Below are positions 26,381 to 35,737 of a stretch of DNA of 64,000 nt, in pieces. A program made the translations under genes and the position numbers. Below the pieces are notes generated by a model that was given only the letters and a program-made list of their open reading frames with translations, ran no database searches and had not been told where the DNA came from. The stretch lies in contig NZ_LT670818.1 of assembly GCF_900129505.1 (NCBI RefSeq), positions 1,612,001-1,676,000 on the forward strand. The letters run 5' to 3'. The DNA is from Bradyrhizobium erythrophlei (lineage in GTDB: Bacteria; Pseudomonadota; Alphaproteobacteria; Rhizobiales; Xanthobacteraceae). Each line of letters starts with the position of its first letter. Position 1 is the first letter of the stretch.

Positions 26381-26623
26381 TTAATACGCGCCCTCGTGAA
26401 CCCGCCTGGCGTGATGCCGGGGCCGCGGCCAGGGATAGCGCACCAAGGGTTCAGAGACGGGCGCCGCAGAATATGTCTGCGCCGCGCGCTGCTCCTGCAG
26501 CCTCGCGTCATAGCCCGGCGACGGCGTCACGGTCGGCGGCGCGGCGATCGCTGGCGCCATCGAAGCCGAGCCGCCGAGAATTGCGACAGAGGCGATGGCA
26601 AGGCCGAAGCAAATTCGTCTCAT
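26381..26623 (-). CDS. small secreted protein, unknown function
   Basis: 80 residues: signal peptide (RRICFGLAIASVAILGGSAS to AIA) then a Pro/Arg/His-rich tail (RYPWPRPRHHARRVH). ATG 26623 has GGAGG upstream. No known domain. Confidence 0.7.
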   Translation of the reverse strand: MRRICFGLAIASVAILGGSASMAPAIAAPPTVTPSPGYDARLQEQRAAQTYSAAPVSEPLVRYPWPRPRHHARRVHEGAY

Positions 26624-26758
26624 CTCGCTCCTCCCGGCATCCGATGCGGCTTGAGCCAAGGTGACCCGCAATCCCTGCGTTTTCAAGGCCGTCGCCGGCG
26701 GATAATTTTCGCGTCGGGACCGACCTCAGCCTCAGCGCGCGCTCACGGGGACGTCAAA

Positions 26759-27475
26759 TCATTCGAGCGCACGGTTATTCCAGGTCGCGTGACGAACCCC
26801 GGGCTGCGCCGCGAGGCTAGCGACCACGGCGTCAAGCTCGTCCGGCTCGATCGACTGGCTCACCAGCGTGGCGACGATTTCGGCGATGTCGCCGGGCCGA
26901 TGAACGACCTTGGTGTCGCGCACCGGATAGCTGGCGGCCTCGAGCTTTTCCAGCAGAACTTCCCGAACCGACGCGATGGCGGCGGAGTCGGTCGAGACCA
27001 GCACGTCGTAACTCGCTTCCGAGGCATGCTCGTCGATCGGCGTCCGGTCGATCGCATTGACCAGCGGACGAAGCAGGGTATTGCCGCCGAGCACGAACAC
27101 CGTCAGCAACGCCGCCTGCGCGACCATATCCGCGCCCGCGCAGCAGCCGACCGCCGCCGAGGCCCACAGCGTGGCCGCCGTGTTGAGGCCCCTGACGGTC
27201 CTGCCTTCCTTCATGATGGCGCCGGCGCCGAGAAATCCGATGCCGGAGACGACATAGGCGATCACGCGGACGCTGCCCTCGGCTCCGGTCAGGCGATTGG
27301 CGAGGTCGACGAACGCCGAGGCGCCGACGGCGACCAGCACGTTGGTTCGCAAGCCGGCGCTGCGCTGGCGATATTGCCGCTCGGCGCCGATCAGGGTCCC
27401 GAACACAAAGGCGGTCAGCAGGCTGACCAGCGTGTCCAGAAAATCATAGAGCTGAAAGGTCTGGAGAAAGCGCAT
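26759..27475 (-). CDS. MgtC/SapB family membrane protein
   Basis: 238 residues: the MgtC transmembrane domain in the N-terminal 140 residues with the signature LIGAERQYRQRSAGLRTN and GIGFLGAGAIMKEG, then an ACT-like cytoplasmic domain. MgtC proteins modulate the F-ATPase and support growth at low magnesium or in hosts. Single gene; no Mg-responsive leader could be recognised upstream. Confidence 0.9.
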   Translation of the reverse strand: MRFLQTFQLYDFLDTLVSLLTAFVFGTLIGAERQYRQRSAGLRTNVLVAVGASAFVDLANRLTGAEGSVRVIAYVVSGIGFLGAGAIMKEGRTVRGLNTAATLWASAAVGCCAGADMVAQAALLTVFVLGGNTLLRPLVNAIDRTPIDEHASEASYDVLVSTDSAAIASVREVLLEKLEAASYPVRDTKVVHRPGDIAEIVATLVSQSIEPDELDAVVASLAAQPGVRHATWNNRALE

Positions 27476-27502
27476 ATTTACCTGCCGAGTCGTTGCCCGA
27501 TT

Positions 27503-28534
27503 CTAGCGGGTTTGCTGCGTTTGTAACGTGGAGGGAAAGCGAATCTGCTCCGGCGTCAGCTTGGGCGAGCCCTTGCCCGCGGCTTCGGCTGCCTTCACCA
27601 GTGCAAGAACGCGGCGTGACAGCGGAACCTGCAAGCCGTGCCGCTCGGCGATGGCGATGATGACGCCTTGCAGATAATCGATCTCGGTGCGGCGATCACG
27701 CTGCAGATCCTCCCACATCGACGACCGCGCCTGCGGATCGACCTTCATCACGCTGGCGAGCAGCGCGGCAAAGATGGCATCGGGCAGCCGCAGCAAACGC
27801 AATGTCAACCCCGCCGGCACCGGCGTCGGCGACACCGGCCTGATGCCTTCCGCCCTCACCGCTCTGAGCCCTTCTTCCATCTGGTCGGCGAACAGCCGGC
27901 GCCAGGCGCGCTGCGCGAGCTGCTGGCGCAGCGGCAGGTCCGACAGCGCATTGAGCGCGTTGTTGAGATTGACCACGAGCTTGCCCCATTGCACCCCGGC
28001 GATGTCAGGGCTCGCGCGCAGCTTCAGCCCCGGCACCGACAGCGCATGCGCGGTTTCGGCCTCGTCCTGCTCGATGACGATATCGCCCGAGGTGGCGCGG
28101 TGAAATCGGCCCTCGCCTCGACTGACCACATTGAACGCCACCATTCCCGCCAGCACGCGCCGCCCGGGCAATCTTTGACGCAGCACCGGCACATTGCCGA
28201 CGCCGTTCTGCAGGCTGATGATGACGGTGTCGCGAGGCGCATGCCGCGCGACCAGATCGGCGATGGCGGCCGTGTCCGCGCTCTTGACCGCCACCAGCAC
28301 CGCGCCGGCATTGTTAAAAATTGAAGGATTTTCCGACAGCGTCAGCCGGGCCGCCTCGATCCGCCGCTCAAAACCGTCGAAGCCGCTCAATCGCAGACCG
28401 TGGCCTTCGATCTCCGCGATGACGCGCGGCCGCGCCAAAAGTGCGACTCTGCGGCCGGCGGCCGCATACATGCCGCCGACAAAGCAACCGATGCTGCCGG
28501 CGCCTGCGACACAGATCGGCCGGTCGGAGATCAT
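27503..28534 (-). CDS. 2-dehydropantoate 2-reductase family protein (second copy)
   Basis: 343 residues: NADP fold VAGAGSIGCFVGGMYAAAG, catalytic-loop region SLQNGVGNVPVL and the C-terminal ApbA domain (GKLVVNLNNALNALSDLPL). ATG 28534 is preceded by GAAGGA; a TTG 12 bases upstream is less likely. Catalyses NADPH reduction of ketopantoate or a related 2-keto acid. Confidence 0.87.
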   Translation of the reverse strand: MISDRPICVAGAGSIGCFVGGMYAAAGRRVALLARPRVIAEIEGHGLRLSGFDGFERRIEAARLTLSENPSIFNNAGAVLVAVKSADTAAIADLVARHAPRDTVIISLQNGVGNVPVLRQRLPGRRVLAGMVAFNVVSRGEGRFHRATSGDIVIEQDEAETAHALSVPGLKLRASPDIAGVQWGKLVVNLNNALNALSDLPLRQQLAQRAWRRLFADQMEEGLRAVRAEGIRPVSPTPVPAGLTLRLLRLPDAIFAALLASVMKVDPQARSSMWEDLQRDRRTEIDYLQGVIIAIAERHGLQVPLSRRVLALVKAAEAAGKGSPKLTPEQIRFPSTLQTQQTR

Positions 28535-28681
28535 GGCATCCTTCAATTGCGTTGGTCAGCGGGTTCGATAGCAGACTTTTGCGCTCCGCGCCTGCCGAAC
28601 ATCGCGTCGCCTCGCCTTGTAACCGTCATGTCGCGCCGTTATGTTTTGGCCTGCGGGGCTGGCATTCAGGAGGAGACGACA

Positions 28682-29242
28682 ATGGGCTTACTTGACGTAC
28701 TCAATGGAATGCAGAACGGTCCGCGCGGCCCCAGTAATCCGAGCGCACAGAGCAGCGGGGGCATGTCGCCCATGACCATGGCGATCCTCGGGCTGCTCGC
28801 CTGGAAGGCGATCAAGCATTTCAGCGGCGATCCGGCGGGCGCAAGTCCGGCGCCGGCGCCATCGCCCGGCAATACCACCGCAGGAGGAATGGGCGGAGGC
28901 CTTGGCGACGTGCTCAAGGGCGGATTGGGCGGCATGCTTGCGGGCGGCGCGGCCGGCAGCGTGATCAGCGGCGGGCTCGGCGACCTGCTCAAGCAGTTGC
29001 AGCAGGGCGGCCACGGCGAGACCGCCAATTCATGGGTCGGCAACGGCCCGAACAAGCAGATTGCACCGGGCGATCTCGCCAACGCGCTGGGCGCCGATCA
29101 GATCAACAGCCTGATGTCGCAAAGCGGCCTGTCGCGCGACGAATTGCTGTCAGGGCTGAGCCAGCATCTGCCCGACGTGATCAACCATCTGACACCGGAC
29201 GGACGGCTGCCGACTGAAAACGAATTGTCGGGCCGGATTTGA
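28682..29242 (+). CDS. YidB/DUF937-like protein
   Basis: 186-residue Gly-rich protein with a disordered N-terminus and the C-terminal YidB-type helical domain (ANSWVGNGPNKQIAPGDLANALGADQINSLMSQSGLSRDELLSGLSQHLPDVINHLTPDGRLP). Strong AGGAGGAG before the ATG. Family function is unknown. It is followed by a GlsB-like gene 51 bases later. Confidence 0.87.
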   Translation: MGLLDVLNGMQNGPRGPSNPSAQSSGGMSPMTMAILGLLAWKAIKHFSGDPAGASPAPAPSPGNTTAGGMGGGLGDVLKGGLGGMLAGGAAGSVISGGLGDLLKQLQQGGHGETANSWVGNGPNKQIAPGDLANALGADQINSLMSQSGLSRDELLSGLSQHLPDVINHLTPDGRLPTENELSGRI

Positions 29243-29293
29243 GAACCATAACCGCTGTTTGACACCACGCTTCTCTGAAAAAGGAAGACAGCA

Positions 29294-29572
29294 ATGAGCG
29301 GCATCATCTGGGTCATCATCGTCGGCTTTATCGCGGGAATTATCGCCCGGCTGCTTTCGCCCGGTCCGAACAACCCGTCAGGCTTCATCCTGACTACGGT
29401 GCTCGGCATTGCCGGCGCGTTCCTGGCGACCTTCATCGGCCAGGCCATCGGCCACTACGGTCCCGATCAGGGCGCCGGATTCATCACGGCAACGATCGGC
29501 GCGCTGGTGGTACTGTTCATCTGGAACCGCCTGGTGGCGCGCGGGGTGATGTCCGATCCCGGCGCGAGATGA
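29294..29572 (+). CDS. GlsB/YeaQ/YmgE-family stress membrane protein
   Basis: 92 residues with three hydrophobic segments and the family motif LLSPGPNNPSGFILTTVLGIAGAFLATFIG. The 3' 120 bases and the following intergenic DNA are repeated at 30219-30457. Function in general stress resistance is known only from expression of relatives. Confidence 0.88.
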   Translation: MSGIIWVIIVGFIAGIIARLLSPGPNNPSGFILTTVLGIAGAFLATFIGQAIGHYGPDQGAGFITATIGALVVLFIWNRLVARGVMSDPGAR

Positions 29573-29701
29573 AAGATTGTCGTCGTCCCGGCGAACGCCT
29601 GGCGAACGCCGGGACCCCTAGCGTGAGCGCTGCTGCGCTCATCGCGACGCCGTGCCGTAGCGATCGGGCACGGGGCGGACGCCTTATGTCCAATGAACCC
29701 C
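29453..29701. repeat. local duplication, copy A
   Basis: 249 bases (3' end of the GlsB-like gene plus R3-type palindromic tail CGTCGTCCCGGCGAACG) nearly identical to 30219-30457. Copy A has an 11-base extra GCCTGGCGAAC and about ten substitutions relative to copy B. Confidence 0.85.
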
Positions 29702-29846
29702 TTCAAGGCGGACATCGGGCTTGCTGAGCGTCGTTTGATCGGCCAGCCACCTTAGCCATCAACCGGGGCGCTTGCACGCACCGCACATGGCTCTCCAGAG
29801 CTGGGCCTCACATAGCCGGACCGATCCATTTCTCTGCGCAGCTTTT

Positions 29847-30074
29847 TCAGCATATGCGCGGGTTATCACCTACGTCGCAATTTTCCCCGTCCGGGGGCGC
29901 CGGAGGAAATGCGCCGACGCGCGGCGCTGAAATGCCGACGCGGCCGTCAAAGGCGCTCGCATTGGCGCCCCTTGCGCGGTGCCGCGAGGTTTCATGGCTC
30001 GTGCGAGCCATAGCGGGAGTTGCGAGCGAGGCTGCGGCGATCAGCGCAGCCGACAGAAGTTTAAGCTTAGCCAT
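29847..30074 (-). CDS. small secreted protein, unknown function
   Basis: 75 residues: signal peptide (MAKLKLLSAALIAAASLATP, cleavage AMA), then a short polar domain RTSHETSRHRARG and a Cys pair near the end (ENCDVGDNPRIC). GGAGA Shine-Dalgarno before ATG 30074. The pattern matches a family of short secreted proteins I associate with Bradyrhizobium; function unknown. It lies between the two copies of the local duplication. Confidence 0.7.
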   Translation of the reverse strand: MAKLKLLSAALIAAASLATPAMARTSHETSRHRARGANASAFDGRVGISAPRVGAFPPAPPDGENCDVGDNPRIC

Positions 30075-30218
30075 TTGATTTCTCCGTTGGCACGAACGCG
30101 TTCGTTACAGCCTTTACGCACGGGCAGCGCCGTCGTTACGTTCATCTACAGTTCCCCGGCTCACAATGATGTGCATGTGGGGCGGAAAATTTTGGCGGAT
30201 CGGTGAAGCTGCACGCTC

Positions 30219-30338
30219 CACTACGGACCCGATCAGGGTCCCGGCTTCATCACGGCAACGATCGGCGCGCTGGTGGTGCTGTCCATCTGGAACCGCCTGG
30301 TGGCGCGCGGCGTGATGTCCGATCCCGGCGCCAGATGA
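30219..30338 (+). pseudogene. truncated GlsB-like 3' fragment (copy B)
   Basis: Encodes the last 39 residues of the 29294 protein (HYGPDQGPGFITATIGALVV to PGAR) with intact reading frame but no start codon or N-terminal segments. About 8 base differences in 120 from copy A, mostly silent or conservative. Product of a partial tandem duplication with a period of 766 bases. Confidence 0.8.
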
Positions 30339-30457
30339 AAGATTGTCGTCGTCCCGGCGAACGCCGGGACCCCTAGCGTGAGCGCTGCTGCGCTCATCGC
30401 GACGCCGTGCCATAGCGATCGGGCACGAGGGCAGATGCCCTATGTCCAATGAACCCC
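30219..30457. repeat. local duplication, copy B, with R3 tail
   Basis: Second copy of the 29453-29701 segment, ending in the same TGTCCAATGAACCCC; directly followed by a further R3 arm (GGGTCCCGGCTCGGAGGCCG, about 30464-30483). Confidence 0.85.
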
Positions 30458-30514
30458 TGTGATTGGGTCCCGGCTCGGAGGCCGGGACGACAGGGAGCCT
30501 AACGCAACGTTGTC

Positions 30515-31297
30515 TCACGTAATCAGATGCAGCCCGGCGTCCATCCGCACCAGTTCGCCGGTCATGTTGCTCGACGCCGGCGTGGCGAGAAAGCACACCA
30601 GCTGCGCGATATCGTCGGCGGATGAGGCGACCTTGAGCGGCACCCGCGCGATCACGCTGTCGCGCACCTGCTTGGCGCCCTCCTCGCCGCGGCCCTTGGT
30701 GAACCAGGGCGTGTCGATATAGCCGGGACAGACGGTGTTGACGCGGATCAGCGGCGCCAGCGCCCGCGCCAGGGAAAAGGTGATGGTGTTGAGCGCGCCC
30801 TTGCTCGCAGCATAGGCGATCGAGGAGCCGATGCCGCTGATGCCGGCCACTGAAGAAACGTTGACCACGGCCGACGCGCACCCCGACGCGTTGGCGCCGG
30901 CTTCCAGCAGGCCGCGCGCCGCGCGCACCATCTGGAACGGTCCGATGGTGTTGACGCCGAACAGCCGCTGAAAATCCTCCGCCGACAAGCCGTCGAGATT
31001 GCCATGCGCCATGTGCTTGGTGGTGCCGGCATTGTTGACCAGCGCGTCGAGGCGTCCCCAGGGCGCCGCGGACGCGACGATCTTCCGGCAATCCTCGTCG
31101 CGCGATACGTCGCCCTGGACCACGACCACCTCGCCGCCCGCGCTGCGGCAGAGATCGGCGGTCGCTTCGGCTTCCTTCTTGCTGGACGAATAATTGACGA
31201 CGATGCGCGCGCCGCCCTTGGCCAGAATGGCCGCCGTCGCGGCCCCGAGGCCGGACGCCGAACCCGTTACAATCGCGCACAAACCATCCCCGGACAT
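30515..31297 (-). CDS. SDR-family oxidoreductase
   Basis: 260-residue short-chain dehydrogenase with TGSASGLG (residues 11-18), NNAGTT, the catalytic Ser (VNVSSVAG) and YAASK. Resembles 3-oxoacyl-ACP reductase-like SDRs. Start at 31297 has GAGGAAATGCGG upstream with correct spacing; ATG 31303 sits too close to the Shine-Dalgarno. Substrate unknown. Confidence 0.85.
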   Translation of the reverse strand: MSGDGLCAIVTGSASGLGAATAAILAKGGARIVVNYSSSKKEAEATADLCRSAGGEVVVVQGDVSRDEDCRKIVASAAPWGRLDALVNNAGTTKHMAHGNLDGLSAEDFQRLFGVNTIGPFQMVRAARGLLEAGANASGCASAVVNVSSVAGISGIGSSIAYAASKGALNTITFSLARALAPLIRVNTVCPGYIDTPWFTKGRGEEGAKQVRDSVIARVPLKVASSADDIAQLVCFLATPASSNMTGELVRMDAGLHLIT

Positions 31298-31570
31298 CCG
31301 CATTTCCTCATCGTTCTTGGCTGAGCCGCACACGGCGATCTACCATACCGTGCAGCCAAACGCCTGCAAATCGGCAAAACTCCGCCTGCCGGAATTAATC
31401 ATTCCGGCGCGCGGCACTGCATGCCGCCGCTGCAGGGGCGCCCGCGGAGATCCGCGCTTGTCATGGCACTGGCTTTTCCTCATCATGCGGCGCAAGAAAA
31501 CACCGCACCCGAGGCTTGCGCAAAATCTGCGCCGGCGAGACGCGTGCGAAGCGAAAAACCGGGGAACGCT

Positions 31571-32635
31571 GTGGCGGAAAGTGAGAACATTGTCGCGGAG
31601 ACCGCGGAGAAGATCTTTTCCGATCTCGCCGACGCCCAGACCATCAACAGCGACAAGAAGGGCGCCTGGAAAGCGCCGCTGTGGCAGGCGCTGAGCGAAG
31701 CCGGCCTGCCGCTCGCCTGGGTGCCCGAGGAGTGCGGCGGCTCCGGCGCCAGTCTCGCCGAAGGTTTCAGCGTGCTGAGCGCGGCCGGGCGCTTTGCGAT
31801 CGCGGTGCCGCTCGCCGAAACCATGCTCGCGGGCTGGCTGCTGGCACAGGCGAAGATTGCTTCTCCCGAAGGCGCGATGACGGTTGCGCCTGCGAGCCCG
31901 AAGGACCGCATCGCGCTCAATGCCGACGGAACCCTGTTGGGCCGCGCGCGCCGCGTCCCCTTTGCAAGGGACGCCCAACATATCGCGGTGCTGGCGCACG
32001 GCCCAAGCGGCCTCTCGATCGCGCTGGTGGAACTATCAGGATGCCAGATCGAGGCCGGTCTCAATCTCGCAAGCGACGGCAACGACACCGTGACCTTTGC
32101 CAATGTTGCACCGATCACGATCAAGCCGGCGCCGAAAGCATTCGACCAGACCCAGTTGATGCTGATGGGCGGGGTCGCGCGCAGCCTGCAGATCGCGGGC
32201 AGCCTGGAATCGATGCTCGAGGTCAGCGTGCGCTACTCCAACGAGCGCGTCGCCTTCGAAAAGAAGATTTCGAAATTCCAGGCGGTGCAGCACAATCTTG
32301 CAAAACTCGCCGGCGAGTCGGCGGCGGCGCTGGCCGCGGCCACGTCGGCCGCGGACGCCATGGCGAACAGCAAATCGTTCAACGACGAGATGTTCCTCGA
32401 AGCGGCGTCGGCAAAAATCCGCTGTTCGGAAGCCGCCGAAAAGGGCGCGGCGATCGCCCACCAGGTGCACGGCGCGATCGGCTTCACGATCGAGCACATC
32501 CTGCATCGCTACTCCTTGCGCGCGCTGGCCTGGCGCGACGATTTCGGTTCCGAGAGTTTTTGGGCCGTGGAACTCGGCAAGCTCGTCGCCGCGCGCGGCG
32601 CCGACGAATTGTGGCCGCTGGTGGCCTCGCGCTGA
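31571..32635 (+). CDS. acyl-CoA dehydrogenase family protein, probable small subunit
   Basis: 354 residues. The C-terminal domain has the family motifs SNERVAFEKKISKFQAVQHNLA and HQVHGAIGFTIEHILHRYSLRALAWRDDFG; the N-terminal and middle domains are short and divergent, as in the catalytically weak partner of heteromeric dehydrogenases (PimD or FadE-pair type). The GTG at 31571 with GGGGA upstream is chosen; an in-frame ATG at 31421 would add 50 unrelated residues. Forms a putative operon with the dehydrogenase at 32772 and the hydratase at 33985. Confidence 0.82.
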   Translation: MAESENIVAETAEKIFSDLADAQTINSDKKGAWKAPLWQALSEAGLPLAWVPEECGGSGASLAEGFSVLSAAGRFAIAVPLAETMLAGWLLAQAKIASPEGAMTVAPASPKDRIALNADGTLLGRARRVPFARDAQHIAVLAHGPSGLSIALVELSGCQIEAGLNLASDGNDTVTFANVAPITIKPAPKAFDQTQLMLMGGVARSLQIAGSLESMLEVSVRYSNERVAFEKKISKFQAVQHNLAKLAGESAAALAAATSAADAMANSKSFNDEMFLEAASAKIRCSEAAEKGAAIAHQVHGAIGFTIEHILHRYSLRALAWRDDFGSESFWAVELGKLVAARGADELWPLVASR

Positions 32636-32676
32636 GTAGACCCCATGAACAAAGACACGGCGCACGCGGCTTCCTT

Positions 32677-32700
32677 CACCTCTCCCGACGGGAGAGGGGG
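32677..32700. repeat. short palindrome between dehydrogenase genes
   Basis: TTCACCTCTCCCGACGGGAG AGGG: arms CTCTCCCG/CGGGAGAG, similar to one arm of the R1 repeats. Confidence 0.5.
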
Positions 32701-32771
32701 CGCACTTCCAGTGACCAGATATCTCGATTCCCACGCTCAAAACTACATCCGCACTTGGGACATCCTCTAAC

Positions 32772-33932
32772 ATGACCGCAGCCCTTCGTTTCGATCCGAT
32801 CCGCCTGCCGCCCGAATGCGAAAAATTGCGCAAGGAAGTGCGCGCATTTCTCGCCGACGAGATCGCGGCCGGCACCTTCAACCCGTTCAAGCCCAATCGC
32901 GAAGACGCCGACGCCAAGGAGTTTTCCCGCCGGGTCGGCGAGCGCGGCTGGATCGGCATGACCTGGCCGAAGCAATATGGCGGCCATGAGCGCTCCTTCC
33001 TCGAACGCTACGTGGTGACCGAGGAGATGCGCGTCGCCAACGCGCCGACGCGGCGCTTCTTCGTCGCCGACCGGCAGAGCGGCCCGGTGCTTCTGAAATA
33101 CGCGCCCGAGCGGATCAAGATGGACATTCTGCCGCGCATCTGCCGCGGTGAGGTCTGTTTTGCCATCGGCATGAGCGAGCCGAATTCGGGCTCGGACCTG
33201 TTCGCGGCCAAGACAAAAGCGACAAAAACCGACGGCGGCTGGCTGATCAACGGCACCAAGATCTGGACCTCGTCGGCGCATATCGCCGACTACATGATCG
33301 CGATCTTCCGCACCTCGCCGTCCACCAAGGAAAACCGCCGCCACGGCCTCACGCAATTTTTGGTCGACATGAAGACGCCGGGCATCAAGGTCAACCCGAT
33401 CGGCCAGATCACCGGACAGTTCGAATTCAACGAGGTGGTGTTCACCGACGCCTTCATGCCCGACGACCATGTGCTCGGCGAAATCGACGGCGCCTGGAAG
33501 CAGGCGACATCCGAACTCGCGTATGAACGCTCCGGGCCGGAGCGATTCCTCGAAACCTATTACGTGCTGACGGAACTGGTCCGCGCGGTCGGCAACAATC
33601 CTGACACCCGCAGCGCCGAAGGCATCGGACGGCTGGTGGCCCAGCTCCACACCATGCGGCGGATGTCGGTCTCGGTCGCGGGCATGCTGCAGGCCGGCAA
33701 GGAGCCGGTGGTGGAAGCCTCGATCGTCAAGGACATCGGCACGGTCTGGGAGCAGCAATTGCCGCACCGGGTGCGCGACCTCGCCGCCTTCGTCGACGAA
33801 AACGCGAGCAACCACGAAACGCTGGAGAGGCAATTGTCGTTCGCGATCAAGACCGCGCCGAAACTGACCATCCAGGGAGGCACCACCGAGGTGCTGCGCG
33901 GCATCATCGCGCGCGGGCTCGGTCTGCGCTAG
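32772..33932 (+). CDS. acyl-CoA dehydrogenase
   Basis: 386-residue FAD enzyme for the first step of beta-oxidation-type degradation. Motifs: CFAIGMSEPNSGSDL (FAD/substrate loop), WLINGTKIWTSSAH, the C-terminal GGTTEVLRGIIARGLGLR, and an AYERSGPERF segment where related large subunits place a catalytic acid. Full family length. The neighbouring 31571 protein is its likely partner subunit. Substrate chain is not determinable. Confidence 0.9.
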   Translation: MTAALRFDPIRLPPECEKLRKEVRAFLADEIAAGTFNPFKPNREDADAKEFSRRVGERGWIGMTWPKQYGGHERSFLERYVVTEEMRVANAPTRRFFVADRQSGPVLLKYAPERIKMDILPRICRGEVCFAIGMSEPNSGSDLFAAKTKATKTDGGWLINGTKIWTSSAHIADYMIAIFRTSPSTKENRRHGLTQFLVDMKTPGIKVNPIGQITGQFEFNEVVFTDAFMPDDHVLGEIDGAWKQATSELAYERSGPERFLETYYVLTELVRAVGNNPDTRSAEGIGRLVAQLHTMRRMSVSVAGMLQAGKEPVVEASIVKDIGTVWEQQLPHRVRDLAAFVDENASNHETLERQLSFAIKTAPKLTIQGGTTEVLRGIIARGLGLR

Positions 33933-33984
33933 GCGCGCGGGCCGGCCTGCGCTAATTCAAACCGAATTCATCGAGGGATAACCC

Positions 33985-34791
33985 ATGACCACGTTCACGG
34001 ATATCGGCGTTGCAAAGGTCGGCCATGTCGGCACCATCGAGATCCAGCGGCCGCCGCTGAATTTCTTCGACATCTCGCTGATCAACCAGATCGCCGATGC
34101 GCTGGAGGAATTCGACCAGGATATCGAAATCCGGTCCTCGGTGCTGATGGCGCAAGGCAAGGCGTTCTGCGCTGGCGCCAATTTCAACGACCCGGCGCGG
34201 CAGGCGCAGGAGGCGCGCGAGGCCAAAGGCGACCCCGCCGACAGCCTCGGCTCGATCAACAGCCTCTATCTGCACGCGGTGCGCATCTTCCGCGCCAGGA
34301 AACCAATCGTGGCCGCCGTCCATGGTGCGGCGATCGGCGGCGGGCTCGGCCTTGCGGTATCGGCTGATTTCCGCGTCACTTGCCCCGAGGCGCGTTTCTC
34401 CGCCAATTTTACCAAACTCGGCTTTCATCCGGGCTTTGGACTGACGACGACGCTGCCTGAACTGGTCGGCAAGAACAACGCCGAACTTATCTTCTACACC
34501 AGCCGCCGCGTTACCGGCGAGGAAGCGACCCGGATGGGGCTTGCCAATGTCTGCGTGCCGCAGGATCAGGTGCGCGCCGAGGCCATGAAGCTCGCGCAGG
34601 AAATCGCCGAATGCTCGCCGCTCGGGCTGCTCTCGACCCGCGCCACCATGCGCGCCGGCCTCGCCGACCGCGTGCTCGCCGCCACCAACCACGAACTCGC
34701 CGAACAGTCGCGGCTGCGCGCCACCGAGGATTTCAAGGAAGGCGTCAAGGCCACCGCCGAGCGCCGCGTCGCGAATTTCAAGGGGCGGTGA
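33985..34791 (+). CDS. enoyl-CoA hydratase/isomerase family protein
   Basis: 268-residue crotonase: FCAGANFNDPARQ and the oxyanion loop HGAAIGGGLGLAVSADFRV. The usual catalytic Glu region reads FTKLGFHPGFGLTTTLP, without an obvious Glu pair, so isomerase or other crotonase chemistry is possible. Downstream member of the acyl-CoA dehydrogenase cluster. Confidence 0.87.
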   Translation: MTTFTDIGVAKVGHVGTIEIQRPPLNFFDISLINQIADALEEFDQDIEIRSSVLMAQGKAFCAGANFNDPARQAQEAREAKGDPADSLGSINSLYLHAVRIFRARKPIVAAVHGAAIGGGLGLAVSADFRVTCPEARFSANFTKLGFHPGFGLTTTLPELVGKNNAELIFYTSRRVTGEEATRMGLANVCVPQDQVRAEAMKLAQEIAECSPLGLLSTRATMRAGLADRVLAATNHELAEQSRLRATEDFKEGVKATAERRVANFKGR

Positions 34792-34803
34792 TTTTCAAGC
34801 GGT

Positions 34804-34926
34804 GTCGTCCCGGCCTCCGAGCCAGGACCCATACGCCGCGTCTTCTCGGTTGCGGCTCGGTATTCGACAGCTCACTTCACTACTGGCATCGGTGGTTATG
34901 GGTCCCTGCTTTCGCAGGGACGACGT
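34804..34926. repeat. R3-family palindromic repeat
   Basis: Left arm TCGTCCCGGCCTCCGAGCC and right arm GGGTCCCTGCTTTCGCAGGG ACGACGTA between convergent genes. The inner part carries a smaller hairpin (CCCTGCTTTCGCAGGG). Confidence 0.7.
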
Positions 34927-34952
34927 AGAGAGTGTTGCAAGCGTCGCCTGCA

Positions 34953-35717
34953 TCACGCCACCAGTCTAAAAGTCACCCCGCCGAGATCGAATGAATCGCC
35001 CGACACCGCACGCCCCTTCGCTTTGGCCGCACCGAGCACCTGTGCGATGTCGCCGACCCGAAACGTCAGCCCGCTCATGATCTCGCTGTCGCCCTTGATG
35101 AAGCTGAAGGCGCAATTGGGCAGCTTCAATTGCGGCGCGCCGCCCGCGCCCTTGCTGACGGCAATTCCGAGAATCCGCCCCCAATGCTCCGCCAGTCCCG
35201 CGGGATCCGGGCTCTGCATCTCCACACCCGTCAAGGCCTGCGTCACATCTTTGCGGATCGATTTCTGCCAGTCGGGTCCCGCCGGCGGATAGGGTCCCAG
35301 AATATCGTCGCTGCCGTCGGTGTGGTTGAACTCGATGAACGCCGCGCGGCAGTCGCGGGGGTGCAGTTGCACGCCGTGATAGGGCGCGTGCCCGATCACG
35401 TTCGCAATGCGCACGCCGATTTTCTCGGCGTGCCGGCCGCGCGCGTCGGAATCGTCGCAGCAGAAGATTGCCATATAGCCGCCGCGGCCGCCGGTCTTGT
35501 CGAGAAACCGTCCCGCCGCGGTGCCTGCTTGGAACGGCGCCACCACTTCCAGAAGGATGGTGTCGACCGGCAGCAGCGCGTTCTCCAGGCCGTATTTGGC
35601 GACGTTGCCGTCGCGGTAGCAGACGTTCAGACCCATGATCCCGGCGATGTCGGAGATCACGGGCTCGAGTTGCGGCGCCACCAGGCAGATTTGCCGCAGC
35701 CGCAAGTAGCTCGCCAT
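34953..35717 (-). CDS. VOC-superfamily (glyoxalase-like) protein
   Basis: 254 residues with a bipartite glyoxalase-like fold (LRLRQICLVAPQLEPVISDIAGIMGL, and GVEMQSPDPAGLAEHWGRILGI). ATG 35717 is preferred because GAGG lies 8 bases upstream; longer starts overlap the preceding gene. It is the second gene after the enoyl-CoA hydratase at 35738 and probably co-transcribed. Substrate unknown. Confidence 0.82.
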   Translation of the reverse strand: MASYLRLRQICLVAPQLEPVISDIAGIMGLNVCYRDGNVAKYGLENALLPVDTILLEVVAPFQAGTAAGRFLDKTGGRGGYMAIFCCDDSDARGRHAEKIGVRIANVIGHAPYHGVQLHPRDCRAAFIEFNHTDGSDDILGPYPPAGPDWQKSIRKDVTQALTGVEMQSPDPAGLAEHWGRILGIAVSKGAGGAPQLKLPNCAFSFIKGDSEIMSGLTFRVGDIAQVLGAAKAKGRAVSGDSFDLGGVTFRLVA

Positions 35718-35737
35718 CTCAACGGCCTCGATCATCT

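Noticed and set aside
30114..31280. 388-codon minus-strand frame
   Set aside because: Overlaps the SDR at 30515-31297 in another frame and is Arg-rich without domain signals.
31421..31570. N-terminal extension of the acyl-CoA dehydrogenase at 31571
   Set aside because: The 50 extra residues (PLQGRPRRSALV...) have no family similarity, and a GTG with GGGGA fits better.
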